DNA from: JBLNDG01 sp050261415
GTDB taxonomy: Bacteria; Bacillota; Clostridia; Lutisporales; Lutisporaceae
NCBI GenBank assembly: GCA_050261415.1
Contig: JBLNDG010000217.1
Coordinates: 1-13,588 of the forward strand
Length of the DNA: 13,588 nt
Direction: 5' to 3'
Below the pieces are notes generated by a model. The model did no database searches. It saw nothing but the letters and a program-made list of their open reading frames with translations, and was not told the DNA's origin. The position numbers and the translations under genes were made by a program. Position 1 is the stretch's first letter. Each line of letters starts with the position of its first letter. Of this stretch, positions 6,385 to 13,578 are shown one piece after another.

Positions 6385-7794
6385 ATCCAGCATCCTCCAT
6401 GCGGTCTTGTCTAAAAGATGTTCTTCGGTAGAAGATAAGCTGTTGATGAAAAGGTGATCGAAATTGCCTGCAGCAGCTTTAGGCAATACAACATGGAGGA
6501 TGTTCTTTTTTACTTCATAAGTTATTCCATCCATGTCAGTTACAGATTGTTCGGACATATGGTTCAGTGAAGCCTTTCCATTGTACAATTCAAAATCATA
6601 CCTTGAGGTATTATGGTCACTGAAAAATATCATGTTTATATGGTATATATCCTTTCGGTCAAGATTATAGTCGGTTTGCACAAATATATGAAGATTTCCG
6701 GATTTTGAGATTTCAGCATGCACACTGGATATATCGGCAGAACGGCTTATTTTAAGCCTCAATGCATCCTGCAGAGGATCAACAATAGCCAGGTTGCTGT
6801 CATCAGGGGCAATTTCAGTGTCTTCATGCAGGCCTGAAGGTATCTTGAAATTGGGATATACGCCCAGAAGTTCATTTTTTCTTTCAAAAGCAGTAAGAAG
6901 CGGCTTAAGGGTTCTGAGCTGGGTTTTATAAAAGCGTATTGCCGCTGCTTTTCCTTCTATATCTTCCTCTGTCATAGCAAGAGCTTCCCAGGTTGTACCG
7001 ATGTTTATAAGCGCTGCAGGAGGGACCAGATACATTTTTTTCTCCTCTCTCATAGGTGTCGGCCAATCACCCCTGTGTACCAGGTAGAGCCATTCAATAT
7101 CCGGAGAGTAGCCTGTGAGTGTAAGGGCATATTTTACAAAACAATTTACAGCCCAGTGATCAGGATGCCTGTCATTGGGATGGGGGTATACTATATAGGT
7201 TGGCTTGAAATCATTTATTATGCTGGTAATGTCTTCAACAAGGTTTTCACCCGTGTAGGGCACATTTTTTGTGTAGCTGTTTGAATATGGTGAGGTGCTT
7301 GTCTGCGTATGGACACTGGTATAAGGATTCGTTTTATCCCAATAAGTATTCCATAAATAAGAAATACCGCCGTCAGGGTAACCCAGGAAAATCAAATTAT
7401 CCTCTTTAAGTCCAAGGCTTTTCAATGCATGGAGAGTTTCCTGCTGACGGTTGTAACCGAATTTTATATAGTCCGAGGGCTTAGGATTAAGGTTGAAGTA
7501 GTCAAAAGCCAAAGCATTTCTATAACCGTCTCCGTTTGTAACCATAACGATCTTAACCTGGCCGTTATTCCGCAGTACTTTATTTATAAGAATGCCCGCC
7601 CCTAATACTTCATCGTCATTATGGGGAGCAAATACAAGGACTCTGGAGCCGCTTCCCGGAGGTATAGCATCATCAAGATGATACTTTACATAATAGTTTG
7701 AGATATACTCCCTAAGAAAAAATGCAGTAACAAATAAAACTAGGAAAATTGATGCAAGTATTATTAATAATTTTGATATTCTGCTGATTTTCAA
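6370..7794 (-). CDS. Membrane-anchored PIG-L family deacetylase
   Basis: The predicted 474-residue protein starts at TTG 7794, preceded by a GGGGGG run at 7806-7801. This start leaves 28 bases to the upstream gene, whereas the longest reading would overlap that gene by 68 bases. Residues 8-27 form one transmembrane anchor (LLIILASIFLVLFVTAFFL). The PIG-L/LmbE domain begins at RVLVFAPHNDDEVLGAG: His58 and Asp61 are the expected zinc ligands, Asp60 the expected base, and HPDH (210-213) supplies the third ligand. Members remove acetyl groups from N-acetylglucosamine-type substrates. Residues beyond about 300 form a region rich in polar beta-like sequence that I do not recognise. It probably forms an operon with the acetyltransferase upstream; the substrate is unknown. 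The domain is secure; the start is moderately sure. Confidence 0.88.
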   Translation of the reverse strand: MKISRISKLLIILASIFLVLFVTAFFLREYISNYYVKYHLDDAIPPGSGSRVLVFAPHNDDEVLGAGILINKVLRNNGQVKIVMVTNGDGYRNALAFDYFNLNPKPSDYIKFGYNRQQETLHALKSLGLKEDNLIFLGYPDGGISYLWNTYWDKTNPYTSVHTQTSTSPYSNSYTKNVPYTGENLVEDITSIINDFKPTYIVYPHPNDRHPDHWAVNCFVKYALTLTGYSPDIEWLYLVHRGDWPTPMREEKKMYLVPPAALINIGTTWEALAMTEEDIEGKAAAIRFYKTQLRTLKPLLTAFERKNELLGVYPNFKIPSGLHEDTEIAPDDSNLAIVDPLQDALRLKISRSADISSVHAEISKSGNLHIFVQTDYNLDRKDIYHINMIFFSDHNTSRYDFELYNGKASLNHMSEQSVTDMDGITYEVKKNILHVVLPKAAAGNFDHLFINSLSSTEEHLLDKTAWRMLDRKQN

Positions 7795-7822
7795 ATCTTT
7801 CCCCCCATTGCTGTTTTGCGCC

Positions 7823-8341
7823 TCATATGAGCTTCTTGACATAAATAAGAGATTTGTAATCCTTAACCTTCCATACCTTTGCGCTGCCATGGAAGGCTAA
7901 ATGGTATCCTTTGCTTTCATAAAAGGAGATTGCTTTGTAGTTTTTGTTCGACGTCGTAAGGTGAATTCCTCTTACTCCTATTGCTTTCATATGTTTCTCA
8001 AAGGAGTTTATTAACGCCGAGCCTATTCCTGAATGCTGATATTCCTGTAAAATATTGATATGCAGGTGCGCAGGGTAATCCTTATATACCTGTCTTACTG
8101 AATTATCTGTGCCAATTATATAACCGACCACAAGGTTTTCTTTGTCCTTATCCACTGCAACAAAACTGTGCATGCTCTCATACAATGGGTAGTAATCACT
8201 GAAAAAATAGCTGAAGAGCACTCTGTCATTAAACGCATTCAGTCCCGAAAGGTCTTCTCCCATATATCCTGTTTTGTAACATATATCTGCAATTGATTTA
8301 TTATCGTCCCTTCTACATTGCCTTATTTCTATACTAGACAT
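7823..8341 (-). CDS. GNAT acetyltransferase resembling the O-GlcNAcase-associated acetyltransferase-like domain
   Basis: The 172-residue protein starts at ATG 8341, placed 9 bases after AAGGG. An ATG three codons earlier abuts the AAGGG and is less likely. It has the overall GNAT order: IEIRQCRRDD at the N-terminus, acetyl-CoA-binding motif A in HLHINILQEYQHSGIGSAL with Q102xxG105xG107, and a C-terminal NKNYKAISFYESKGY segment. ADICYKTGYMGED and YPAHLHINIL strongly recall the acetyltransferase-like domain found in O-GlcNAcase-related proteins. It is followed after 28 bases by a PIG-L deacetylase, so the two probably act on the same or related amino-sugar substrates, one adding and one removing acetyl groups. 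That link is inference. Family assignment is secure. Confidence 0.88.
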   Translation of the reverse strand: MSSIEIRQCRRDDNKSIADICYKTGYMGEDLSGLNAFNDRVLFSYFFSDYYPLYESMHSFVAVDKDKENLVVGYIIGTDNSVRQVYKDYPAHLHINILQEYQHSGIGSALINSFEKHMKAIGVRGIHLTTSNKNYKAISFYESKGYHLAFHGSAKVWKVKDYKSLIYVKKLI

Positions 8342-8410
8342 ATTATTCATCCCTTAGCTTTGTATTCCTTTTTTACGGTTTTAAAATTAATATTTGCATT
8401 ATTGCGTGTA

Positions 8411-8419
8411 TATATAGCA
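8411..8419 (-). promoter_or_regulatory. Possible extended -10 promoter for the GNAT/PIG-L pair
   Basis: On the minus strand TGC-TATATA lies at 8419-8411, an extended -10 form with one deviation from TATAAT. No clear -35 is present. The leader would be about 60 bases. Weak, but the best candidate in the divergent interval. Confidence 0.3.
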
Positions 8420-8536
8420 GAAGCTGTATGCATGAAAAATATTCTTTTAATATATATTGTAATTTTTATTTTTAAAAAATGCCACTAGATAGTATTTTTT
8501 ATTAACATTGAATGAGATAAATTATTGCATTTTTCA

Positions 8537-8545
8537 TGTTATAAT
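8537..8545 (+). promoter_or_regulatory. Extended -10 promoter for the single GNAT gene
   Basis: TGT-TATAAT at 8537-8545 is a perfect extended -10. The expected start near 8552 leaves a leader of about 80 bases before the ATG at 8635, in which I see no known riboswitch. No -35 with proper spacing. Confidence 0.5.
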
Positions 8546-8634
8546 ATAGTTGGCATGGTAACGGTTGCATGAAATATTGATAAATCAAAACGCAAGTGCG
8601 GTGGTTAAGGGGTTGAAAAAAGAAAGGAGCGAGT

Positions 8635-9378
8635 ATGATGGAAAGGCACATTGAGGAAATGTCTATGAATGCATGGCCTGCACTGCAGACAATGGTTTAT
8701 GACGGTTGGATTCTAAGATTCTCAAAGGGTTATACAAAGCGGGCAAATAGTGTAAACCCGATTTATGAATCCAGCGAGAATCCTGAGAAAAAAATTCTAA
8801 TGTGCGAGGAGTTGTACAAGTCACAAGGCTTGAATACGGTTTTTAAAATGACTTCAGAATCGCATCCTGAAGGTCTTGACGATATGCTTTCCCAAAAGGG
8901 TTATAATGATGAAGCCTATACCAGCGTACAGGTAGCAGTTTTGAATAAATTTGAAGGTATTATCCCTAAGAATATAGTAGTCTACAACAGTTTGAATGAA
9001 AAATGGCTTGAACAAATAAGCTGTTTGAGCGATGTAAAAGAGGCTGATGAAGAAACGTTAAAAAGGATGATCAGCCGTATAATAACAGAAAAGTTTTTTG
9101 TTGAATTAAAGTTGGAAGGAAGAACTGCGGGATGTGGGATGGGTGTGCTGCAAGGCGACTACCTGGGGATTTTTGATATTATAATTGATTCCGGAGACAG
9201 ATGCAAGGGTTATGGTAAGGCTCTCGTAGACAGCATGCTCAGCATCGGTAAGGCAAAAGGGGCAAAGTATGCATACTTGCAGGTACTGCTCGACAATGAA
9301 CCGGCATTGAAGCTTTATAGCAGCCTTGGATTCAAAGAAGTGTATAAGTATTGGTATAGGGTAAAAAGGAACATGTAA
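8635..9378 (+). CDS. Two-domain GNAT family N-acetyltransferase
   Basis: The 247-residue protein has AAAGGAG just upstream; ATG 8635 or the adjacent ATG 8638 could be used. The N-terminal half contains DGWILRFSKGYTKRANSVNP, a signature of a group of two-domain GNAT proteins in which the first domain is degenerate (Rv0428c-like, as I recall). The C-terminal half is the active GNAT domain, with LGIFDIIIDSGDRCKGYGKAL: R189xxG192xG194 binds acetyl-CoA. The end LDNEPALKLYSSLGFKEVYKYWYRVK is typical of the family. It is a single-gene unit with its own promoter and terminator. The substrate cannot be told from sequence. Confidence 0.87.
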   Translation: MMERHIEEMSMNAWPALQTMVYDGWILRFSKGYTKRANSVNPIYESSENPEKKILMCEELYKSQGLNTVFKMTSESHPEGLDDMLSQKGYNDEAYTSVQVAVLNKFEGIIPKNIVVYNSLNEKWLEQISCLSDVKEADEETLKRMISRIITEKFFVELKLEGRTAGCGMGVLQGDYLGIFDIIIDSGDRCKGYGKALVDSMLSIGKAKGAKYAYLQVLLDNEPALKLYSSLGFKEVYKYWYRVKRNM

Positions 9379-9380
9379 AA

Positions 9381-9405
9381 AAACCACATTTGAATGTGGT
9401 TTCTT
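9381..9405 (+). terminator. Intrinsic terminator of the GNAT gene
   Basis: AAACCACA (9381-9388) pairs with TGTGGTTT (9395-9402), extendable to 10 pairs, beginning two bases after the stop codon and ending in a T-rich tail (TTTCTTT). Confidence 0.82.
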
Positions 9406-9416
9406 TCATATTAGTG

Positions 9417-9477
9417 GACATTCTACCAAAGTAGAATCAGTCAAAAGCGAGAAGGCTCGATGCCTCCGAGCTTTTAT
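9417..9477 (+). repeat. 61-bp direct repeat, copy 1 (in the leader of the cdaR-type gene)
   Basis: This copy is identical to the one at 13518-13578 except A at 9452 in place of G, and it has the same orientation. Hairpin 1 is ATTCTAC/GTAGAAT with loop CAAA (9420-9437). Hairpin 2 is AAAAGC (9443-9448) with GCTTTT (9470-9475), flanking a symmetrical GA/GA internal loop and a GAAGGC/GCCTCC inner stem. In this copy the inner stem has one A-C mismatch caused by the A at 9452. An ATG at 9460 sits at the edge of the apical loop. Not recognised as a named riboswitch, insertion sequence or attachment site. Confidence 0.9.
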
Positions 9478-9486
9478 TTAGGATAG
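9460..9486 (+). CDS. Possible upstream micro-ORF (MPPSFYLG) inside repeat copy 1
   Basis: ATG at 9460 is preceded by GAGAAGG, a weakened Shine-Dalgarno, and opens an 8-codon frame ending in TAG at 9484-9486, 16 bases before the cdaR-type ATG. The same opening MPPSFY occurs in repeat copy 2, where the upstream sequence is the full AGGAGG. Both ribosome site and ATG lie inside the repeat's second hairpin. It may be a regulatory leader peptide or may never be translated. Confidence 0.25.
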   Translation: MPPSFYLG

Positions 9487-9502
9487 GAATGGTGAGTTGG
9501 CG

Positions 9503-10663
9503 ATGAATATAGAAATTATTGATTGTGGAAAGATAGTGAACCGTGTAATGAATATATTGGGAAAAAATATAAATATTATGAATGAAAAGGGCATAATAAT
9601 AGCATCCGGGGATAAAAGGAGAATTGGAACTTTCCATGAAGCGGCAAAACTGGTGGTGGAAAGCAACAGGGAAGTAATAGTTGACAATGATATAAAATTC
9701 AGAGGCTGTAAAAAAGGGGTAAACCTGCCTATATATCATAGTAATCATATTCTCGGGGTTATAGGGATTACCGGTGAACCGTCAGAAATAAAGGGATACG
9801 GCATAATTGTAAAAGAACTGGTCGAATTAATGATTCAAGAGGAGGAGAGAAAAAAGAATGAAATGTTTCAGGCAAAGGCGATGATGAACTTTGCTAATGA
9901 GCTTATAAAAGAACAAGACAAGCAAAATCTTGAGCTGTTAAAACTGAGAACTCATCTGATTGGTTTTGACATTAAGGTTAAAAGGGTAATAATAGTAGCT
10001 GATATATGCAACTTTTCAAAGGCTATAGAAAATGGTCACAACGACCAGGAGATAATGGTACAGCAGCTTAAACAGAAAATAACAGATAATATTACAAGGC
10101 TTTTGAATATGGAATATGATCTGGTTTTCAATCTCTATGAAGACAGATTCATTATATATAAACATCTGGATGGTGAAATATCAGATTTTTGCAGGAGAAC
10201 AGAGGACCTTCTGAAATCGGAACTGGGATTGCAAATGTACATGGGAATAGGAAGCTTGTGCAGTGGTATCGGTGATTATTACAAATCTTATGAGCTGGCA
10301 AACAGACTGGTAAATATCGGCAGGAAGACAGATCCCCAGAAGCTTATATACAATGCTGAAAATTATAAGGTGCAGCTCCTATTGCAATCTATTAAAAGAG
10401 ATGATAAAGAGCAATATATGAGTTCACTGGGTGAAATATTAAGCAGCAGAGCATCCGGTAATTCCAGGGAACTGCTTGATACTGCCAAGATATATTTTGA
10501 GAAGGGGATGAGCATTAAAGATACGGCTGAAGCGTTGTTTCTGCATAGAAATACAATATTATACAGGATTAACAGGCTCAAGGAACAATATGGACTTGAC
10601 ATAACCGACCCATATACCTGCATGCTTCTATACCTTGGGATTATTATAATGAACATGGAGTGA
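9503..10663 (+). CDS. cdaR: CdaR-family sugar-diacid/glycerate-type transcriptional regulator
   Basis: The 386-residue protein starts at ATG 9503, 6 bases after GGTGAG; a TTG two codons earlier is the alternative. Residues about 1-135 form the sugar-diacid recognition domain (CGKIVNRVMNILGKNINIMNEKGIIIASGDKRRIGTFHEAA). A middle region follows. The C-terminal PucR-type helix-turn-helix covers about residues 325-380, with SIKDTAEALFLHRNTILYRINRLKEQYG (337-364). CdaR of E. coli activates genes for glucarate, galactarate and glycerate use. Here it sits directly before a glycerate kinase and a GntP-family permease, so it probably senses glycerate or a related acid and controls those genes. It has no clear promoter of its own; the 61-bp repeat forms its leader. 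Confidence 0.88.
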   Translation: MNIEIIDCGKIVNRVMNILGKNINIMNEKGIIIASGDKRRIGTFHEAAKLVVESNREVIVDNDIKFRGCKKGVNLPIYHSNHILGVIGITGEPSEIKGYGIIVKELVELMIQEEERKKNEMFQAKAMMNFANELIKEQDKQNLELLKLRTHLIGFDIKVKRVIIVADICNFSKAIENGHNDQEIMVQQLKQKITDNITRLLNMEYDLVFNLYEDRFIIYKHLDGEISDFCRRTEDLLKSELGLQMYMGIGSLCSGIGDYYKSYELANRLVNIGRKTDPQKLIYNAENYKVQLLLQSIKRDDKEQYMSSLGEILSSRASGNSRELLDTAKIYFEKGMSIKDTAEALFLHRNTILYRINRLKEQYGLDITDPYTCMLLYLGIIIMNME

Positions 10664-10788
10664 AATAATAGTTGTGCATGAAGCACAAATCAAGCATACA
10701 TTGATATGGAATATGTTGTATATTTTGTATATGGTTATCAAATAAAGTTTTTCATATAATTATTTGTAAGAGACAGGGTGGTGTAAAT
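10664..10788 (+). promoter_or_regulatory. Probable promoter/operator region of the glxK-gntP operon
   Basis: TATAAT at 10755-10760 is a plausible -10 without a good -35, as expected for an activator-dependent promoter. Upstream, TTGATA (10701-10706) and TATCAA (10736-10741) form outer inverted arms around an AT-rich stretch with two TTGTATAT/TTGTATATG-like repeats. These are possible CdaR sites by position. A short hairpin TTGTGC/GCACAA at 10672-10688 follows the cdaR stop but lacks a T-run. Confidence 0.4.
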
Positions 10789-11928
10789 ATGAAGATTGTA
10801 ATAGCTCCGGATTCATACAAGGGAAGTTTAACAGCAAAGGAAGTTGCAGATTGTATAGAGAAGGGTATAAGAAAAGTATTTGAATTTGCAGATGTAGTAA
10901 GCGTTCCGATGGCTGACGGGGGAGAGGGTACGGTCAGATCCCTGGTAGACAGTACAGGAGGCAGAATAGTTAGTGTTAAGGTAAAAGGACCTTTATTGGA
11001 AGAAGTGGATGCCTTTTATGGAATACTTGGAGACGGAATCACTGCTGTCATTGAAATGGCAGCTGCATCCGGACTTCCTTTGCTGAAAGCAGAAGATAGA
11101 AATCCGATGAAAACAACTACATACGGTACCGGAGAACTAATTATGAATGCTTTGAACATGGGATGCCGCAAAATTATAATTGGGATAGGCGGCAGTGCTA
11201 CAAATGATGGCGGAGCCGGCATGATTATGGCTCTCGGAGCCAAGCTGCTCGATAAAGCTGGTAAGGATATCGGTTATGGCGGAGAAAGTCTTGAAAGGCT
11301 GGCAACCATAGATGTGGGCGGATTGGATAAAAGGCTTGAAAGCTGTAAAATAGTGGCTGCCTGTGATGTAGATAATCCGCTCTGCGGACCGAGAGGAGCA
11401 TCCCACGTGTTTGGCCCGCAAAAAGGCGCTGATGCCAAAATGGTAGAAATACTGGATAAAAACCTGGAGCATTATGCAAAAGTAATAGAGAAGCAAATAG
11501 GCATTTCTATAAAGGATTACCCCGGTGCCGGTGCAGCCGGAGGGCTGGGTGGAGGACTGCTTGCTTTTCTCAATGCCGAACTAAGAAGAGGAATAGATAT
11601 AGTTGTTGAAGCGACTGGACTTGAGGAAAAACTAAAGGGAGCAGACCTCGTGATTACCGGAGAAGGAATGATGGATTATCAGACACAATATGGCAAAACA
11701 CCATTTGGGGTAGCGCAAGCTGCTAAAAAATATAATGTGCCGGTTATAGCAATAGTCGGCGGCATTGGGAAAAAAGCTGAAGTCCTTTATGATATGGGCA
11801 TTGACAGCATATTTTCGATTGCAGACAGGCCGATGAAGCTTGAAGAAGCTATATCGGACGGAGCGGAGCTTGTCGAAAAAACCTCTGAAAGGATTATGAG
11901 AATACTAAAAATAAAGTTTAAACCTTGA
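10789..11928 (+). CDS. glxK: Glycerate kinase (type II, GlxK/GarK family)
   Basis: The 379-residue protein starts at ATG 10789, with AGGGTGGTG upstream. It has the family landmarks in order: PDSYKGSLTAKEVADCIEKG at the N-terminus, PMADGGEGTVRSL, GIGGSATNDGGAGMIMALGAKLLD, ACDVDNPLCGPRGASHVFGPQKGA, GAGAAGGLGGGLLAFL and VITGEGMMDYQTQYGKTPFGVA. The usual length is about 380 residues, so it appears complete. Members phosphorylate glycerate, normally giving 2-phosphoglycerate, which enters lower glycolysis. It is followed 50 bases later by the permease, consistent with a two-gene uptake and activation operon. Confidence 0.95.
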   Translation: MKIVIAPDSYKGSLTAKEVADCIEKGIRKVFEFADVVSVPMADGGEGTVRSLVDSTGGRIVSVKVKGPLLEEVDAFYGILGDGITAVIEMAAASGLPLLKAEDRNPMKTTTYGTGELIMNALNMGCRKIIIGIGGSATNDGGAGMIMALGAKLLDKAGKDIGYGGESLERLATIDVGGLDKRLESCKIVAACDVDNPLCGPRGASHVFGPQKGADAKMVEILDKNLEHYAKVIEKQIGISIKDYPGAGAAGGLGGGLLAFLNAELRRGIDIVVEATGLEEKLKGADLVITGEGMMDYQTQYGKTPFGVAQAAKKYNVPVIAIVGGIGKKAEVLYDMGIDSIFSIADRPMKLEEAISDGAELVEKTSERIMRILKIKFKP

Positions 11929-11947
11929 TATAGCAATTTCAAGGTTT
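11920..11947 (+). other. Hairpin between glycerate kinase and permease genes
   Basis: AAACCTTG (11920-11927) pairs with CAAGGTTT (11940-11947). The 5' arm includes the end of the kinase gene and its stop. No T-run follows, so it is unlikely to stop transcription fully. It may protect or process the mRNA and set the ratio of kinase to permease. Confidence 0.45.
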
Positions 11948-11978
11948 AGGATTAAATAAAAATTAAGGAGGAATTTAA

Positions 11979-13334
11979 ATGGTTCAGGGCCCGATACTAA
12001 TTGCTATTTTGCTTGTGGCAATAATATTTATTGTATTGGCTACTTCCAAGTTGAAAATTCATCCATTCTTGGTACTGCTTATTGCAGCTTACGGTATAGC
12101 TTTTTCATCAGGTTTGAAATTAGCTGATGTAGGCGGCTTGGTTTCAAAGGGGTTTGGCGATACTCTGACCAGCATAGGAATTGTTATTATTGCAGGAACG
12201 ATAATTGGAACAATTCTCGAAAAATCAGGAGCAGCTATTAAGATGGCAGAGGTTATTCTAAAGATAGTAGGCCCTAATAGGCCGACAATCGCAATGAGTA
12301 TAATAGGTTACATCGTATCAATTCCGGTATTCTGCGACTCAGGCTTTGTTATTCTGTCATCTCTTAACAAAACCTTGGCAAAGAAAACCAAAACTTCACT
12401 GGTAAGCATGTCTGTTGCACTTGCAACAGGTTTGTATGCTACACATACTTTAGTGCCCCCGACACCAGGACCTATAGCGGCAGCTGCAAACCTCAAGCTT
12501 GATAATCTGCTGCTGGTGATAGGGGTAGGACTTTTGACAGCTCTCCCGGCAGTAATAGTTGGCAATATTTTTGCCAATACTGTGGCATCAAAGTACAGTG
12601 CGGTTGCAGATAAAGACGGAGACGATATAAACTATGAGAAGGAAGTTGCAAAATACGGCAAGCTTCCATCCGGCTGGGCTTCCTTTGCGCCGATTGTCAT
12701 GCCCATAATTTTCATGGCGTTAGGTTCAATAGCAAAGTTTCCGGGTAATCCCTTCGGGAAAGGCGCTTTTATGAATTTCCTGGTTTTCATTGGCACGCCG
12801 GTAAATGCCCTGCTTTTAGGCGTAGCGTTTGCGTTTCTGCTTCTGCCGAAGTTTAATGAAGAAACACTTAGCGGCTGGATAGGGGAAGGCCTCAAAAGCT
12901 CTGCTATAATACTTATAATAACAGGAGCCGGCGGCGCGCTTGGCGCAGTCATTAAAGCAACACCGATAGGAGCATATATTGGTCAAAGCCTTCAAACATT
13001 GAATGCCGGTATTTTCCTGCCCTTTATCATTGCTGCAGCATTGAAGACAGCCCAGGGTTCGTCTACAGTTTCCCTGGTAACTACATCTGCAATTGTATTT
13101 CCATTGCTCTCATCCCTTGGGTTTGCAAGCGACATGGGAAAAGTACTGGTTGTAATGGCTATAGGTGCAGGTGCAATGACGGTGTCCCATGCTAACGACA
13201 GTTATTTCTGGGTTGTATCCCAATTCGGAGGAATGGATGTAAAAACTGCATATAAGGCTCAGACTGTAGCAACATTGCTTCAAGGGATTGTGACTATTCT
13301 GACTGTGTTTGTTTTATCGTTGATACTGATATAA
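11979..13334 (+). CDS. gntP: GntP-family sugar-acid:proton symporter, probable glycerate/gluconate permease
   Basis: The 451-residue integral membrane protein starts at ATG 11979, after AAGGAGG. It is hydrophobic throughout, with about 12 or more membrane segments and the GntP hallmarks: HPFLVLLIAAYGIAFSSG, GIVIIAGTIIGTILEKSGAA, SIPVFCDSGFVILSSL, THTLVPPTPGPIAAA, ITGAGGALGAVIKATPIG, AAALKTAQGSSTVSLVTTSAI and the C-terminal SHANDSYFWVVSQFGGM. The family length is about 440-450, so it is complete. Members import gluconate or related acids with protons. Co-occurrence with glycerate kinase and a CdaR-type regulator argues for glycerate as the substrate, although gluconate cannot be excluded. The gene symbol denotes the family only. 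Confidence 0.92.
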   Translation: MVQGPILIAILLVAIIFIVLATSKLKIHPFLVLLIAAYGIAFSSGLKLADVGGLVSKGFGDTLTSIGIVIIAGTIIGTILEKSGAAIKMAEVILKIVGPNRPTIAMSIIGYIVSIPVFCDSGFVILSSLNKTLAKKTKTSLVSMSVALATGLYATHTLVPPTPGPIAAAANLKLDNLLLVIGVGLLTALPAVIVGNIFANTVASKYSAVADKDGDDINYEKEVAKYGKLPSGWASFAPIVMPIIFMALGSIAKFPGNPFGKGAFMNFLVFIGTPVNALLLGVAFAFLLLPKFNEETLSGWIGEGLKSSAIILIITGAGGALGAVIKATPIGAYIGQSLQTLNAGIFLPFIIAAALKTAQGSSTVSLVTTSAIVFPLLSSLGFASDMGKVLVVMAIGAGAMTVSHANDSYFWVVSQFGGMDVKTAYKAQTVATLLQGIVTILTVFVLSLILI

Positions 13335-13378
13335 ATTATAGGAATGTCTTGAGTCAATTGATTTCTATAAGCAATATT

Positions 13379-13419
13379 AAGGCCTTGCGGCTGCCAAACA
13401 TGGAGCCGTAGGGCTTTTT
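13379..13419 (+). terminator. Strong intrinsic terminator after the permease gene
   Basis: AAGGCCTTGCGGCT (13379-13392) pairs over 14 positions, with some G-U pairs, with AGCCGTAGGGCTTT (13404-13417), ending in TTTTT. It closes the glxK-gntP operon. Confidence 0.92.
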
Positions 13420-13471
13420 GCTTTATTACCCAGGTATGCGGTATTTTATAATACAATTGCTTTATCTGTCG

Positions 13472-13506
13472 TGCTATAATGGAATTGCAAGATAAACGTT
13501 GCAATT
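13472..13506 (+). promoter_or_regulatory. Extended -10 promoter with overlapping palindrome for a gene beyond the window
   Basis: TGC-TATAAT (13472-13480) is an extended -10. Directly downstream, across the expected start site, lies the perfect inverted repeat AATTGCAA-N8-TTGCAATT (13483-13506), well placed as a repressor operator. Copy 2 of the 61-bp repeat begins 12 bases later, so it would fall in this transcript's leader. Confidence 0.5.
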
Positions 13507-13517
13507 ATTGATTCGTT

Positions 13518-13578
13518 GACATTCTACCAAAGTAGAATCAGTCAAAAGCGAGGAGGCTCGATGCCTCCGAGCTTTTAT
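13518..13578 (+). repeat. 61-bp direct repeat, copy 2
   Basis: It matches copy 1 at 60 of 61 positions in the same orientation, 4101 bases apart. Hairpin 1: ATTCTAC/GTAGAAT (13521-13527/13532-13538). Hairpin 2: AAAAGC (13544-13549)/GCTTTT (13571-13576), tandem GA/GA internal loop, and a perfect inner stem GGAGGC/GCCTCC with loop TCGAT. AGGAGG (13551-13556) and ATG (13561-13563) are both in this hairpin. The frame M-P-P-S-F-Y-G-I-A runs off the window end. Alternative stems CGAG/CTCG and GCTCG/CGAGC compete with each other. Confidence 0.9.

Noticed and set aside
7795..7890. N-terminal extension of the PIG-L protein (MAAQRYGRLRITNLLFMSRSS...)
   Set aside because: It would overlap the upstream GNAT coding sequence by 68 bases and lacks a ribosome binding site. 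TTG 7794 follows a G-run and directly precedes the membrane anchor.
8474..8500. Hairpin AAAAAATGC/GTATTTTTT in the interval between the divergent GNAT genes
   Set aside because: It is almost entirely A-T, contains a G-U pair, and there is no gene ending there that needs a terminator.
10672..10688. Hairpin TTGTGC/GCACAA after the cdaR-type gene as a terminator
   Set aside because: The stem is only 6 bp and is not followed by a T-run.
9417..13578. Repeat-bracketed module as an insertion sequence or CRISPR array
   Set aside because: There is no transposase or integrase, no terminal inverted repeats at the outer ends, and only two copies spaced 4.1 kb apart.
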